A stretch of 51,276 nucleotides of DNA from a virus. Shown here piece after piece: positions 24,231 through 32,395 of the stretch; the stretch's first letter is position 1, and every line of letters begins with the position of its first letter. The notes under the pieces were generated by a model, which saw only the letters and a program-made list of their open reading frames with translations, did no database searches and was not told the DNA's origin. The position numbers and the translations under genes were made by a program. Where the stretch lies: positions 1 through 51,276 of the IMG/VR virus record IMGVR_UViG_3300030107_000818; one strand, 5' to 3'.

Positions 24231-25092
24231 AAATTTAGATACCTTAGTAGAAGATATCTATAGCACTATCGGAGTTCTTTCTGCCGGTGAAAAAATTAAA
24301 ATACCTAAGAAATTAATAGAAGAATTAGGTGTTGATATTGCTAGTTGTGTACAGGAGTGGGCTACTCCATTAAAAAGAAACAAAGCAACTACTCAAACAC
24401 TAAGAATGTCTAACATCGGTAAGCCTGAAAGGCAGCTGTGGTACGACATGCACGAAGAGAAAGATAAAGATTCTGAGTTGCAACCCTCTACCTTTATTAA
24501 ATTTTTATATGGACATATCTTAGAAGTGTTACTAATATTTTTTATTAAACTTGCAGGACATAGAGTTACAGCTGAGCAAAAAGCCGTATCTGTTAAAGGT
24601 ATTAAGGGACACATGGACTGTAAAATTGATGGAGAAGTAGTAGATATTAAGACTGCTTCTGGTTATTCTTTTAGAAAGTTTAGAGAAGGCACACTAGCAG
24701 AGCAAGATACCTTTGGATACATGGCTCAGCTTGCCGGATATGAAGAAGCAGAGAAGACAAACGGTGGTGGATTTTTAGCATTCAATAAAGAGACAGGAGA
24801 ATTAGCCTTGTTTCGTCCCCAAGACCTTGACAAACCTAATATAAAGTCTAAAATAGATAGAGTAAAAAAAATTATCAAGTCGGATTCTCCACCTGATTAT
24901 TGCTTTACTGCAGTACCGGAAGGTCAGTCTGGTAACATGAAGTTACCTAGAGAGTGTACTTTCTGCCCATATAAATTTACATGTCGAGCCTCTTCCAATG
25001 ATGGAAAGGGTCTTCGTGTTTTTAAATATGCTAAAGGACCAGTATATTTTACCAAGATAGTTAAGGAACCTAATGTAGAGGAATTATTATGA
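24214..25092 (+). CDS. PD-(D/E)XK exonuclease, RecB/Cas4-like (292 aa)
   Basis: Nuclease motifs: D135 (KGHMDCKIDG), D144-x-K146 (VVDIKTAS) and a following Q/Y motif (YMAQLAGY, about 169-176). The C-terminus has CTFCPYKFTC, a Cys cluster like that of iron-sulfur or zinc-binding RecB/Cas4 nucleases. It is in the T7 gp6 position by order (polymerase, nuclease, exonuclease), so I infer recycling of host DNA and primer removal. Overlaps its neighbour at both ends. Confidence 0.7.
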   Translation: MSKRNKNLDTLVEDIYSTIGVLSAGEKIKIPKKLIEELGVDIASCVQEWATPLKRNKATTQTLRMSNIGKPERQLWYDMHEEKDKDSELQPSTFIKFLYGHILEVLLIFFIKLAGHRVTAEQKAVSVKGIKGHMDCKIDGEVVDIKTASGYSFRKFREGTLAEQDTFGYMAQLAGYEEAEKTNGGGFLAFNKETGELALFRPQDLDKPNIKSKIDRVKKIIKSDSPPDYCFTAVPEGQSGNMKLPRECTFCPYKFTCRASSNDGKGLRVFKYAKGPVYFTKIVKEPNVEELL

Positions 25093-25346
25093 ATGGAAAA
25101 AAAGCAAAAAGATTAAGAAGAAAAAGCGAAGAACTATTAATTCAATGGTTGCAATCAATGGTTCCAGAAGGAGAAGATGCTACTAGGATTAGTTTAAAGA
25201 ACTTGAAAGAATTTTTACCAGAGCAAACTCACATCTATGCTAACAATAGATTTATGTTGAGTGCTTACTCATTGCGTTGGTTTTATAAACAAGTAAAGAA
25301 AAACCCAGATATAACATTAAAAGAATTAGGAATCCCAAATGTATAA
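25089..25346 (+). CDS. Hypothetical basic protein of the replication block (85 aa)
   Basis: Starts MNGKKAKRLRRKSEELLIQW; basic helical N-terminus, then ISLKNLKEFLPEQTHIYANN and SLRWFYKQVKKNPD. Proteins of this form occur beside exonuclease and RNR genes in marine phages; no function is known. Starts within the end of the exonuclease gene (ATGA). Confidence 0.65.
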   Translation: MNGKKAKRLRRKSEELLIQWLQSMVPEGEDATRISLKNLKEFLPEQTHIYANNRFMLSAYSLRWFYKQVKKNPDITLKELGIPNV

Positions 25347-25629
25347 ATTTAATGAAGATGATTTAATAGCAGAACTAAAAGATTATATTGATGATACATA
25401 CAAACAACATTATGCTATAAATAAATATCAAGCTACAGATATTATTATAGATGCAGGACACGGAGTAGGTTTTAGTATTGGTAATATAATTAAATATGCT
25501 AAAAGATACGGCAATAAAAATGGTTATAATAGAAAAGATATTATGAAGATATTACACTATGCAATTATATTATTATACATTCACGACGGCACAGACCCTT
25601 ATATAAAAAAGGATAATAATGGTAGATAA
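25339..25629 (+). CDS. DUF3310-like protein (96 aa)
   Basis: The C-terminal half reads GFSIGNIIKYAKRYGNKN, then a helix with KDIMKILHYAIILLY. The x-GNxIKYxxRxGxKN...D-x-K-A-x-x-Y pattern is the DUF3310 family, which includes the T7 gp1.7 nucleotide kinase. Such a role fits its place directly ahead of NrdA, but an active site is not obvious. Overlaps nrdA by 11 nt. Confidence 0.6.
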   Translation: MYKFNEDDLIAELKDYIDDTYKQHYAINKYQATDIIIDAGHGVGFSIGNIIKYAKRYGNKNGYNRKDIMKILHYAIILLYIHDGTDPYIKKDNNGR

Positions 25630-27508
25630 AATAGGAACAAAAGAATACTTAGGTATAAAAATAGATTACGACAATGAAAAAATTTTAGATAAATTTAGTT
25701 TAGATACTTTAAAAGATAGATATTTCACAGGAGAAGAAACACATGCACAAGAAGCATTCGCAAGAGCCTCCGTCTTCGGAGCCACCTTCAAAGGTGTCAC
25801 AGATTTTGAACTCGCTCAAAGACTTTATAACTACAGTTCCCGCTGTTGGTTTATGTTTAGCACCCCTATACTTAGTAACGGGGGAACCAAGCGTGGGCTT
25901 CCTATTAGCTGCTTCCTTAATTATGTACCTGACAGTAGGACTGGTCTTTCATCTCATTATGATGAGAACATTTGGTTGGCAAGCTCGGGTGGAGGTATCG
26001 GTGGATACTGGGGAGACGTTCGTAGTAATGGTATATCTACTGCTCACGGTAGTAAGTCTACTGGTTCAATCCCCTTTATGCATGTTGTAGACTCACAGAT
26101 GTTAGCCTTTAATCAAGGTGTAACAAGACGAGGAAGTTACGCAGCATACATGGATGTTTGGCACCCTGAGATTGAAGAGTTTATAAATATGAGAAAAGAA
26201 TCCGGTGGAGATATAAATAGAAAATGTTTAAACCTACACAATGGAGTTAATATTAATAATGAATTTCTTAAAGCAGTAGAAGAAGATGCTGATTGGAGAT
26301 TGATAGACCCTAAAACAAATGAGCCAACTAAAATTATTAATGCCAGAGAACTATGGTGGCAAATAATAAATGCTCGTGCTGAAACAGGAGAGCCTTACAT
26401 TGTCAATATAGATAAGTGTAACGAAGCTTTACCACAAAAACAAAAAGACTTAGGCTTAGAAATTAAACAAAGTAATCTATGTTCTGAAATAACTTTACCA
26501 ACAGATGAAGAAAGAACAGCTGTTTGTTGTTTGTCTTCAGTTAATTTAGAACACTTTGATGAATGGTCAAAAGATTCTTTTTTTATTGCAGATTTAATAA
26601 CAATGTTAGATAATGTATTACAACACTTTATTGATAATGCTATTGATACAGAAAAACTAGGAGAATATAATGCAAATTTTAAAAGGTTTAAAAAATACAT
26701 ACGAAAAGGTAAAAGAGGTTTTACTAAAGCTGCTTACTCAGCTTACAGAGAAAGGTCGATTGGCTTGGGAGCGATGGGGTTTCACGCCTACCTTCAATCT
26801 AAAAAAATCCCTTTTGAAAGTATCTATGCATCTGGATTTAATCATAAAGCGTTTAAGCACATCAAGACAAAATCTTTGGAATCTTCTGAAAGACTTGCTG
26901 ATTCGAGGGGGGAAGCTCCTGATATTTCTGGTAGTGGGTTTAGGTTTGCTCACCTTCTCGCTGTTGCTCCTAATGCTTCTTCTAGTATTATTTGTGGCGG
27001 AACATCTCCTTCGATTGAGCCGTACCGTGCTAATGTTTATACGCACAAAACTTTATCCGGAAGCTACCAAGTGAAAAATAAATATCTTGAAAAACTTTTT
27101 AAGGTTAAAGGAATTAAAGGTAAAAAATTAACTGAGTTATGGAAAGATATAGCCGGACAAGATGGTTCTGTTCAGCATTTAAAAGTATTAACTGAAGAAG
27201 AAAAAGAAATATTTAAAACAGCAAATGAAATAAATCAAATCTGGGTTGTAGAACATGCACATCAAAGACAAGATTTTATTTGTCAATCTCAATCAGTAAA
27301 TTTATTTTTTGTTTTACCTAAAGCTACTGAACCTCAAGCAGTACATGATGAATACATGCAGTATGTAAATGATGTGCATTGGTATGGAGCTAGTAAGTTA
27401 AAATCTTTATATTACTTTAGGTCAAACGCAGCTAGGAATGCTGAGAATGTAAATGTTAAAATACCTAGGATAAAACTAGATGAAGGTTGTATAGCTTGTG
27501 AGGGATAA
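25619..27508 (+). CDS. nrdA: Ribonucleotide reductase large subunit, class I (629 aa)
   Basis: Reduces ribonucleoside diphosphates to deoxy forms with the NrdB radical. Redox and radical residues: C98 (PISCFLN), N286-C288-E290 (SNLCSE), C304 (CCLSSVNL), the radical-transfer Tyr pair (LYYFRSN), and a C-terminal CxxC (CIACEG) for re-reduction. At 629 aa it lacks the N-terminal ATP-cone found in E. coli NrdA, so dATP feedback inhibition is probably absent. In operon with nrdB; two small genes lie between them. Start ATG 25619 overlaps the DUF3310-like gene. Confidence 0.95.
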   Translation: MVDKIGTKEYLGIKIDYDNEKILDKFSLDTLKDRYFTGEETHAQEAFARASVFGATFKGVTDFELAQRLYNYSSRCWFMFSTPILSNGGTKRGLPISCFLNYVPDSRTGLSSHYDENIWLASSGGGIGGYWGDVRSNGISTAHGSKSTGSIPFMHVVDSQMLAFNQGVTRRGSYAAYMDVWHPEIEEFINMRKESGGDINRKCLNLHNGVNINNEFLKAVEEDADWRLIDPKTNEPTKIINARELWWQIINARAETGEPYIVNIDKCNEALPQKQKDLGLEIKQSNLCSEITLPTDEERTAVCCLSSVNLEHFDEWSKDSFFIADLITMLDNVLQHFIDNAIDTEKLGEYNANFKRFKKYIRKGKRGFTKAAYSAYRERSIGLGAMGFHAYLQSKKIPFESIYASGFNHKAFKHIKTKSLESSERLADSRGEAPDISGSGFRFAHLLAVAPNASSSIICGGTSPSIEPYRANVYTHKTLSGSYQVKNKYLEKLFKVKGIKGKKLTELWKDIAGQDGSVQHLKVLTEEEKEIFKTANEINQIWVVEHAHQRQDFICQSQSVNLFFVLPKATEPQAVHDEYMQYVNDVHWYGASKLKSLYYFRSNAARNAENVNVKIPRIKLDEGCIACEG

Positions 27509-27663
27509 TGCCTAAGAAATCAAAGCTACAATTTACAACAGGACATAAACCAGTAACAGGAGCAAGAGGTAAGAAGACTTCTATCGGGAGAAACAATGTA
27601 GGTTTTTCTCGGATGAATAAAAACAAAAAGAGGTCTTGGAAGAAATATAGAGGACAAGGATAA
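27508..27663 (+). CDS. Small very basic protein (51 aa)
   Basis: ATG overlaps the nrdA stop (TAATG). Begins MPKKSKLQFTTGHKPVTG and ends KNKKRSWKKYRGQG; almost every third residue is Lys or Arg. Similar SIGRNN...KKYRGQG peptides are common in marine podoviruses. Nucleic-acid binding is likely from composition; the function is unknown. Confidence 0.65.
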   Translation: MPKKSKLQFTTGHKPVTGARGKKTSIGRNNVGFSRMNKNKKRSWKKYRGQG

Positions 27664-27684
27664 AAATTAAAAGAGGAAGAGTAA

Positions 27685-27912
27685 ATGAACGGAGAATTAT
27701 TTAAAGCTTTAGAAAAAAAATATGAAGCACAAAAAACGATAGCTAAGACTAATTTAAAATTATATCTTAGTGACCCAGTTGCAGTAGCTGACCATCCTGA
27801 TGTGGTTGAGACTATTGATAAGTTATTTAAAGAATACGCAGAAGCAGTAGAGTATATTAAAATATTAAGAGAACTAGATTATGAGCTTGTTGGGAACGAG
27901 AGAATACTATAA
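27685..27912 (+). CDS. Hypothetical protein between nrdA and nrdB (75 aa)
   Basis: ATG after AAGAGGAAGAGTAA. A helical protein (MNGELFKALEKKYEAQKTIA...) with no recognised motif. Overlaps nrdB by 32 nt. The placement between the two RNR subunits suggests co-expression, nothing more. Confidence 0.6.
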   Translation: MNGELFKALEKKYEAQKTIAKTNLKLYLSDPVAVADHPDVVETIDKLFKEYAEAVEYIKILRELDYELVGNERIL

Positions 27913-28891
27913 ACCATTTGATGATGCTTGGATGTTTGACTACTATGTCTTACAGAACCAAATGCATTGGATGCCAGAATCTGTACCCTTACATACAGAT
28001 GTCAAAGATTGGCAAGACCTTACTGATGTAGAAAAGAATTTACTTACACAGATATTTAGATTGTTTACTCAATCAGATGTAGATGTAGGTGCAGGTTATA
28101 TTGATAGGTACATGCGTATCTTTAAGAAACCAGAAGCTAGAATGATGATGGGTTCTTTTGCTAACATGGAATCTATTCACCAACATGCTTACAGTTTATT
28201 ACTTGATACTGTTGGTATGCCAGACAATGAATATAAAGCCTTTGCTGAATATGAAGAGATGTCTGACAAGCATGAGTACATCAATGATATTAAAACAACC
28301 AGACAAGATAAGAAAAGTATAGCTAAAACTTTAGCAGTCTATTCAGCTTTTACAGAAGGGTTACAATTATTTAGTAGCTTTGCAATCTTATTAAACTTCC
28401 CAAGATTCGGTAAGATGAAAGGTATGGGACAGATAGTTACATATTCTATTCGTGACGAATCTATGCATGTAGAAGCAATGACAAAATTATTCAGACAATT
28501 TATACAAGAAAATATAGATATATGGACAGATGAATTTAAAAAAGAAATATATCAGATATGCCGAGAGATGGTTAAGCTTGAAGATAAATTCTTAGATTTA
28601 GTTTTTGAAATGGGTAACATTCAAGGATTAACTAAAGAAGATATGTATAAGTATAATCGTTACATCGCAGATAGAAGACTTTTACAGTTAGGTCTTAAAA
28701 CTAACTACAATCAAAAAGAAAATCCTCTTACTTGGATAGATGAAGTAATGGGAGTTGAACATCAAAACTTTTTTGAGGGTCGAGCAACTTCTTATATGAA
28801 AGCAGGGCTAAGAGGACGACAAGATAAAGTTACATTTAGTAACTTGGAGAATACAAATGAGCCAGAAAGAAGCGAACCTAATAAGCTTTAA
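27881..28891 (+). CDS. nrdB: Ribonucleotide reductase small subunit (336 aa)
   Basis: Di-metal, Tyr-radical subunit. Ligands E97 and H100 and the radical Tyr104 are present in NMESIHQHAY (spacing as E115/H118/Y122 of E. coli). The first Asp ligand lies in TQSDVDVGAGYID (about 66-68). Downstream ligands are in YSIRDESMHVEAM. With the Tyr conserved, it is a class Ia/b type, not the Tyr-less Ic type. Length is normal for the family. Supplies dNTPs for phage replication in the host cytoplasm. Confidence 0.93.
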   Translation: MSLLGTREYYKPFDDAWMFDYYVLQNQMHWMPESVPLHTDVKDWQDLTDVEKNLLTQIFRLFTQSDVDVGAGYIDRYMRIFKKPEARMMMGSFANMESIHQHAYSLLLDTVGMPDNEYKAFAEYEEMSDKHEYINDIKTTRQDKKSIAKTLAVYSAFTEGLQLFSSFAILLNFPRFGKMKGMGQIVTYSIRDESMHVEAMTKLFRQFIQENIDIWTDEFKKEIYQICREMVKLEDKFLDLVFEMGNIQGLTKEDMYKYNRYIADRRLLQLGLKTNYNQKENPLTWIDEVMGVEHQNFFEGRATSYMKAGLRGRQDKVTFSNLENTNEPERSEPNKL

Positions 28892-29084
28892 AGTATTACT
28901 GACCAGAGAAAACAAAATAGTGACAGAACTTAGTATGCTTCCAGAGAATGAAGTTGATAATGTGTTTCCAATTTGTGAGAAAGAAATAATTAAAAATATT
29001 ATTAGAAACGCAAAGACTAAGTTAGACCCTCTACATAAGTTTTTAGAAAGAGAAGTTAATGCTTTAGTAACAAATGAAGTTTGA
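28857..29084 (+). CDS. Hypothetical protein (75 aa)
   Basis: Starts inside the nrdB end. Reads MSQKEANLISFKVLLTRENK, then acidic helices. No motif is recognised. Overlaps the following membrane-protein gene by 11 nt. Confidence 0.5.
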   Translation: MSQKEANLISFKVLLTRENKIVTELSMLPENEVDNVFPICEKEIIKNIIRNAKTKLDPLHKFLEREVNALVTNEV

Positions 29085-29364
29085 TTTAGAAGAATTAAAA
29101 AATTCCAAAAGGATATTTAAGTCGGCTACTCCGAAAGGAGATATGTCTTGGTATGTTAAATGGATATCAAGTTTTATAATTGTAACTGCTATGTCTTTAC
29201 GAGGCGTAGAAGGTATGCAATTATATGATTTAAGTTTATCTATTATAGGAGTATCAGGTTGGTTGTTCGTAGGATTACTTTGGAAAGACAGGGCATTAAT
29301 AATATTAAATGCAGTTGGTCTAGCTTTTTTAATAAAGAATCTTATTACTGCAATATTTTCTTAA
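29074..29364 (+). CDS. Small membrane protein (96 aa), DUF6552-like
   Basis: A basic soluble N-terminus (residues 1-26) is followed by MSWYVKWISSFIIVTAMSLR and two more hydrophobic helices (about 54-71 and 76-94). This Met-Ser-Trp-Tyr-Val-Lys-Trp pattern recurs in marine phage proteins. Function is unknown. Last gene of the rightward arm. Confidence 0.65.
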   Translation: MKFDLEELKNSKRIFKSATPKGDMSWYVKWISSFIIVTAMSLRGVEGMQLYDLSLSIIGVSGWLFVGLLWKDRALIILNAVGLAFLIKNLITAIFS

Positions 29365-29472
29365 TTTTTTAAAAATTGACCTCACACAATCTCGTGTAAG
29401 ACATTCTTTTAATGTTAGTAATGATATCCTTTGGATTTTTAATAAAAGTTCTTAGAGAGCCTCTGAGTAGCT
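29365..29472. other. Convergence of the two transcription arms
   Basis: About 108 bp between the last + gene and the last - gene. AATTTTT/AAAAATT lies just after the + stop. On the minus strand AGAGC-TACTCAGAG-GCTCT (29474-29456) overlaps the cyclase stop and is followed by ACTTTTATT, a possible weak terminator. No strong bidirectional terminator is evident. Confidence 0.4.
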
Positions 29473-31281
29473 CTACGAGGATTTAGCCTTATTTTGAGGG
29501 AAATATATGGTAATTGGCTCTGATTTACCCTTGACCATAATACTATCTATCTTTTCGTAATCAAAAACATCACCCGCTAGTTCTTTAGTGTACTCAGAAA
29601 TAATAATCTTCCATTGTTTGTAATCATTTCTACCAGCAGTTGCTTCAAGTCTAGCTGATAAATTAACTGCATCACCTACTACTGAGTAATCAAACCTAGT
29701 TTCACTTCCCATATTCCCCACAATACAAATTCCGGAGTTCACTCCAGTCCCTACATTGATAGGCGGTAAGTCTAATCCTTGTTCTTTAAATTGTTTATTT
29801 AGTTCTACTGTTGCTTGTTCTATTTCTATCGCAGATTTAATAGCTAACTCTGCATGGTTCTTACAAGGGAGAGGTGCATTCCAAAATGCCATAATACAAT
29901 CGCCCATATACTTATCTATGGTTCCACCATTAGCAAGGATAATTTTTGTCATCTTATCTAAGTAAGTATTGATAAGTTCTACTAGACCTTCAGGGTCATC
30001 ATTATTCTTAAATACTTCTGAGACAGGAGTAAAGCCCATAATGTCAGTAAACAAGAACGTCATCTCCTTTCTTTCACCACCTAGCTTAAGAAGCTCTGGA
30101 TTCTTTTGTAGCATAGCTACCATGTCTGGAGATAGATAAGTTCCAAATTGTTTTTTAATCTGTTGTCTAAGTTTGAACTGAGTTCTAAAGTTTAAATAGA
30201 ACTGTTGAGAAGCTATAACAAACATACTTATCAAACTCCAAGTAACATCTATTAGATATCCTATAGAAATAAAGTAATATCCTAAGTAGGCTACACCGGA
30301 CATTGCAGTTCCTGCTAATGCTATACCCCAAGTAAGTCCAAAGTAACTGACAACAAAAGCTACCAACAAGACTGAAGTGCATAATAATAATAGTTCAACA
30401 AACAATCTATAGTCTGGTATCTGAGGTGATTCAATTAAAATACTTTCAGCAAGAGCCGCTTGAATCTTGTGAGGTTCTAATAAGCCCTTTGGTGTAGCTA
30501 GTTGAGGCATTACTCCTGCTGCAGTTACTCCTACAAATACAAACTTATCTTTAACATCCATTTCTTTTAGTGTAGTTTGTGGAGTATCTACCCAACTTAT
30601 CCATTTTCTACCCATACTATCTGTATTTATTTCTGGCAGACCTCTGACTCTTATTTGTTCTATTCCATTTTCATTTGTTTTTATTTGATAGGTTGAAGCA
30701 TCTACTAAAGTTTTTAATACTTCAGTACCAAAAGCAGCCACCCAACCATCAGGTGTTTGTTGTAATAAAGGTAATCTTCTAACAAGGTTATCTACATCTA
30801 CTGGAGCAGATACCGCACCTTGAGAAGCAGAACTTTGTAGTTCGGGAATGTTTTGTAAAAAGCCTGGAGCTTTAGGTAAGACTACATCTGGACCAAGTAT
30901 AACTGTACCATGTGTCTTTGGGTATTCTCCATTATCAAATTCAGGCATAGCTAAGATACTAGGTGAATAACTTAGGGCTGTACTAAAATCTTTATCGCCA
31001 CCAAATCTATCTTCTTGAGGAAACAGTATAACCCAACCAACTCCAATAGCTCCGTTGTTTAATAAATCAATTTGAATTTGAGCAAGGTCTTGTCGAGGAA
31101 AAGGATAACCACCTCTTTCTTGTACATCTTCTTCTGTTATATTAAGAATAACAAAATGTCCAGAAGGCTCTGGAGTTTCTACAAAGGCATCAAAGGTTTT
31201 TAATCTTAGTATTTCTAAGGGTACAAAATTAAAAAGTAAAGGTACGATTAGTAGGGCTAGTAAAGGTATTGACCACTTCAT
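29473..31281 (-). CDS. CHASE2-domain adenylate/guanylate cyclase, class III (602 aa)
   Basis: An N-terminal membrane helix (about 3-20) leads into a CHASE2 sensor domain (about 25-285) in the periplasm. Three membrane helices (about 293-312, 315-335, 338-357) are followed by a class III cyclase domain (about 405-590). Metal ligands D413 (FTDIMGFT) and D461 (MGDCIMAFWNAP), base-selecting K457 and D531 (RFDYSVVGD), and N540 and R544 (AVNLSARLE) are all present, so it should be active. The Lys/Asp pair favours ATP, giving cAMP. One base separates it from the FecR gene. A second-messenger enzyme in a phage is unusual. Confidence 0.93.
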   Translation of the reverse strand: MKWSIPLLALLIVPLLFNFVPLEILRLKTFDAFVETPEPSGHFVILNITEEDVQERGGYPFPRQDLAQIQIDLLNNGAIGVGWVILFPQEDRFGGDKDFSTALSYSPSILAMPEFDNGEYPKTHGTVILGPDVVLPKAPGFLQNIPELQSSASQGAVSAPVDVDNLVRRLPLLQQTPDGWVAAFGTEVLKTLVDASTYQIKTNENGIEQIRVRGLPEINTDSMGRKWISWVDTPQTTLKEMDVKDKFVFVGVTAAGVMPQLATPKGLLEPHKIQAALAESILIESPQIPDYRLFVELLLLCTSVLLVAFVVSYFGLTWGIALAGTAMSGVAYLGYYFISIGYLIDVTWSLISMFVIASQQFYLNFRTQFKLRQQIKKQFGTYLSPDMVAMLQKNPELLKLGGERKEMTFLFTDIMGFTPVSEVFKNNDDPEGLVELINTYLDKMTKIILANGGTIDKYMGDCIMAFWNAPLPCKNHAELAIKSAIEIEQATVELNKQFKEQGLDLPPINVGTGVNSGICIVGNMGSETRFDYSVVGDAVNLSARLEATAGRNDYKQWKIIISEYTKELAGDVFDYEKIDSIMVKGKSEPITIYFPQNKAKSS

Positions 31282-31282
31282 A

Positions 31283-32395
31283 TTAACTGCTCTGTTTAAT
31301 TGTTATCTTAGAAGAGCTACCACCATTAACAATAATCTGTGTACTTTTACCGTTCTGTACAAGTATGACTGTATACGAGGCTGATTTATCTAAATCAATT
31401 CTTACAGTATCTTCTAAGGCTTTGTAGAAAGTTAAAGTATTATCAGTAGTAAAAGTATTGATTTGTGTTTCAGCATCAAAACCAAATGAAGTTCCTTTTA
31501 AATCTAAGTCAGCTTGTAATAAAGTTTCTGTTTGGTCAAGCTCATTGATATCTTCAATAATATTTAAAAGGTCTTCAAGAAAATTTACATCAAGATAATT
31601 TATATCAAGCTCATTAAACTCTAAATCATCTTGAGCTAAATAGTCTACATCTAAGTCTTCAAATTCTAAGTAGTCTACATCTAATATATTATTACTACTG
31701 GTATCTGTTGTTGTTTCAGTTAAACTTATTTCTTCTTTAGGTGGATTAACAATTAACATATTGTCAATTAACTGAGTAGTAATATCCAGTATAACTGGCT
31801 TAGATGGTTCAGTTTCAAACATAGAAACTGTAGTAGCTTGGAAGGGCTGATTAAGTACTACCTCACCTGCAGCAGTAGCTACAAGTATTTCTCCACTTGG
31901 AGTACCATCATCTTTAGGTAGTAATATGATAAGAGATTCACCTAGTTCATTTACTGTCAGAGTAAAGTCTGTACCACGAATTGACACATTAGCACTTGGT
32001 GTCTTAATAGCAATGTTTTCTTTATTGATGTTGTTTAGTTTACCAGTAATAAACCTAGCAGTTCCACTAGTAAAATTAAGAGCCATCCTAGATTTAGATG
32101 GATTAGGGTCATAAATAAATTCATCTATGAGCAATTCAGAATGCTCGGTCAGACGAACTTGAGTATTATTAAGAAAGGTAATACCCATCCTACCGTTAGA
32201 AGTTTCTACATTGTCAAAACTTTCTATACCAAAAGATAAGGCAGCATCATAAGGTGCATGTTCCCTAACGACCCTGCCATTACCTTTAAGTTCTGTAATA
32301 TTTCCTATGCTAACATCCGACTGCTGTTCCGCCGTCATCTTGTATGACGCAAACGCTGCCGTTATCACCAGAAGAAATAATCTTGAGCCAATCAT
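31283..32395 (-). CDS. Secreted FecR-domain protein (370 aa)
   Basis: Signal peptide (MIGSRLFLLVITAAFASYK). FecR domain (about 35-165): FDNVETSNGRMGITFLNNTQ, EHSELLIDEFIYDP, LNFTSGTARFITGK, and IKTPSANVSIRGTDF, the family's hallmark RGTDF. A Leu/Asp/Tyr-rich repetitive stretch (EFEDLDVDYL, NELDINYLDVNFL) follows at about 250-290, then a beta-rich end. FecR proteins are periplasmic signal transducers; in bacteria FecR-domain genes often sit beside CHASE2 cyclases, as here. Its start lies inside the curlin gene; M1 is preferred because it begins a signal peptide, though no strong ribosome site is seen. Confidence 0.88.
   Translation of the reverse strand: MIGSRLFLLVITAAFASYKMTAEQQSDVSIGNITELKGNGRVVREHAPYDAALSFGIESFDNVETSNGRMGITFLNNTQVRLTEHSELLIDEFIYDPNPSKSRMALNFTSGTARFITGKLNNINKENIAIKTPSANVSIRGTDFTLTVNELGESLIILLPKDDGTPSGEILVATAAGEVVLNQPFQATTVSMFETEPSKPVILDITTQLIDNMLIVNPPKEEISLTETTTDTSSNNILDVDYLEFEDLDVDYLAQDDLEFNELDINYLDVNFLEDLLNIIEDINELDQTETLLQADLDLKGTSFGFDAETQINTFTTDNTLTFYKALEDTVRIDLDKSASYTVILVQNGKSTQIIVNGGSSSKITIKQSS

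Noticed and set aside
25743-27074. Two plus-strand frames inside nrdA in other frames
   Set aside because: nrdA keeps all catalytic motifs over the full length; these are out-of-frame shadows.
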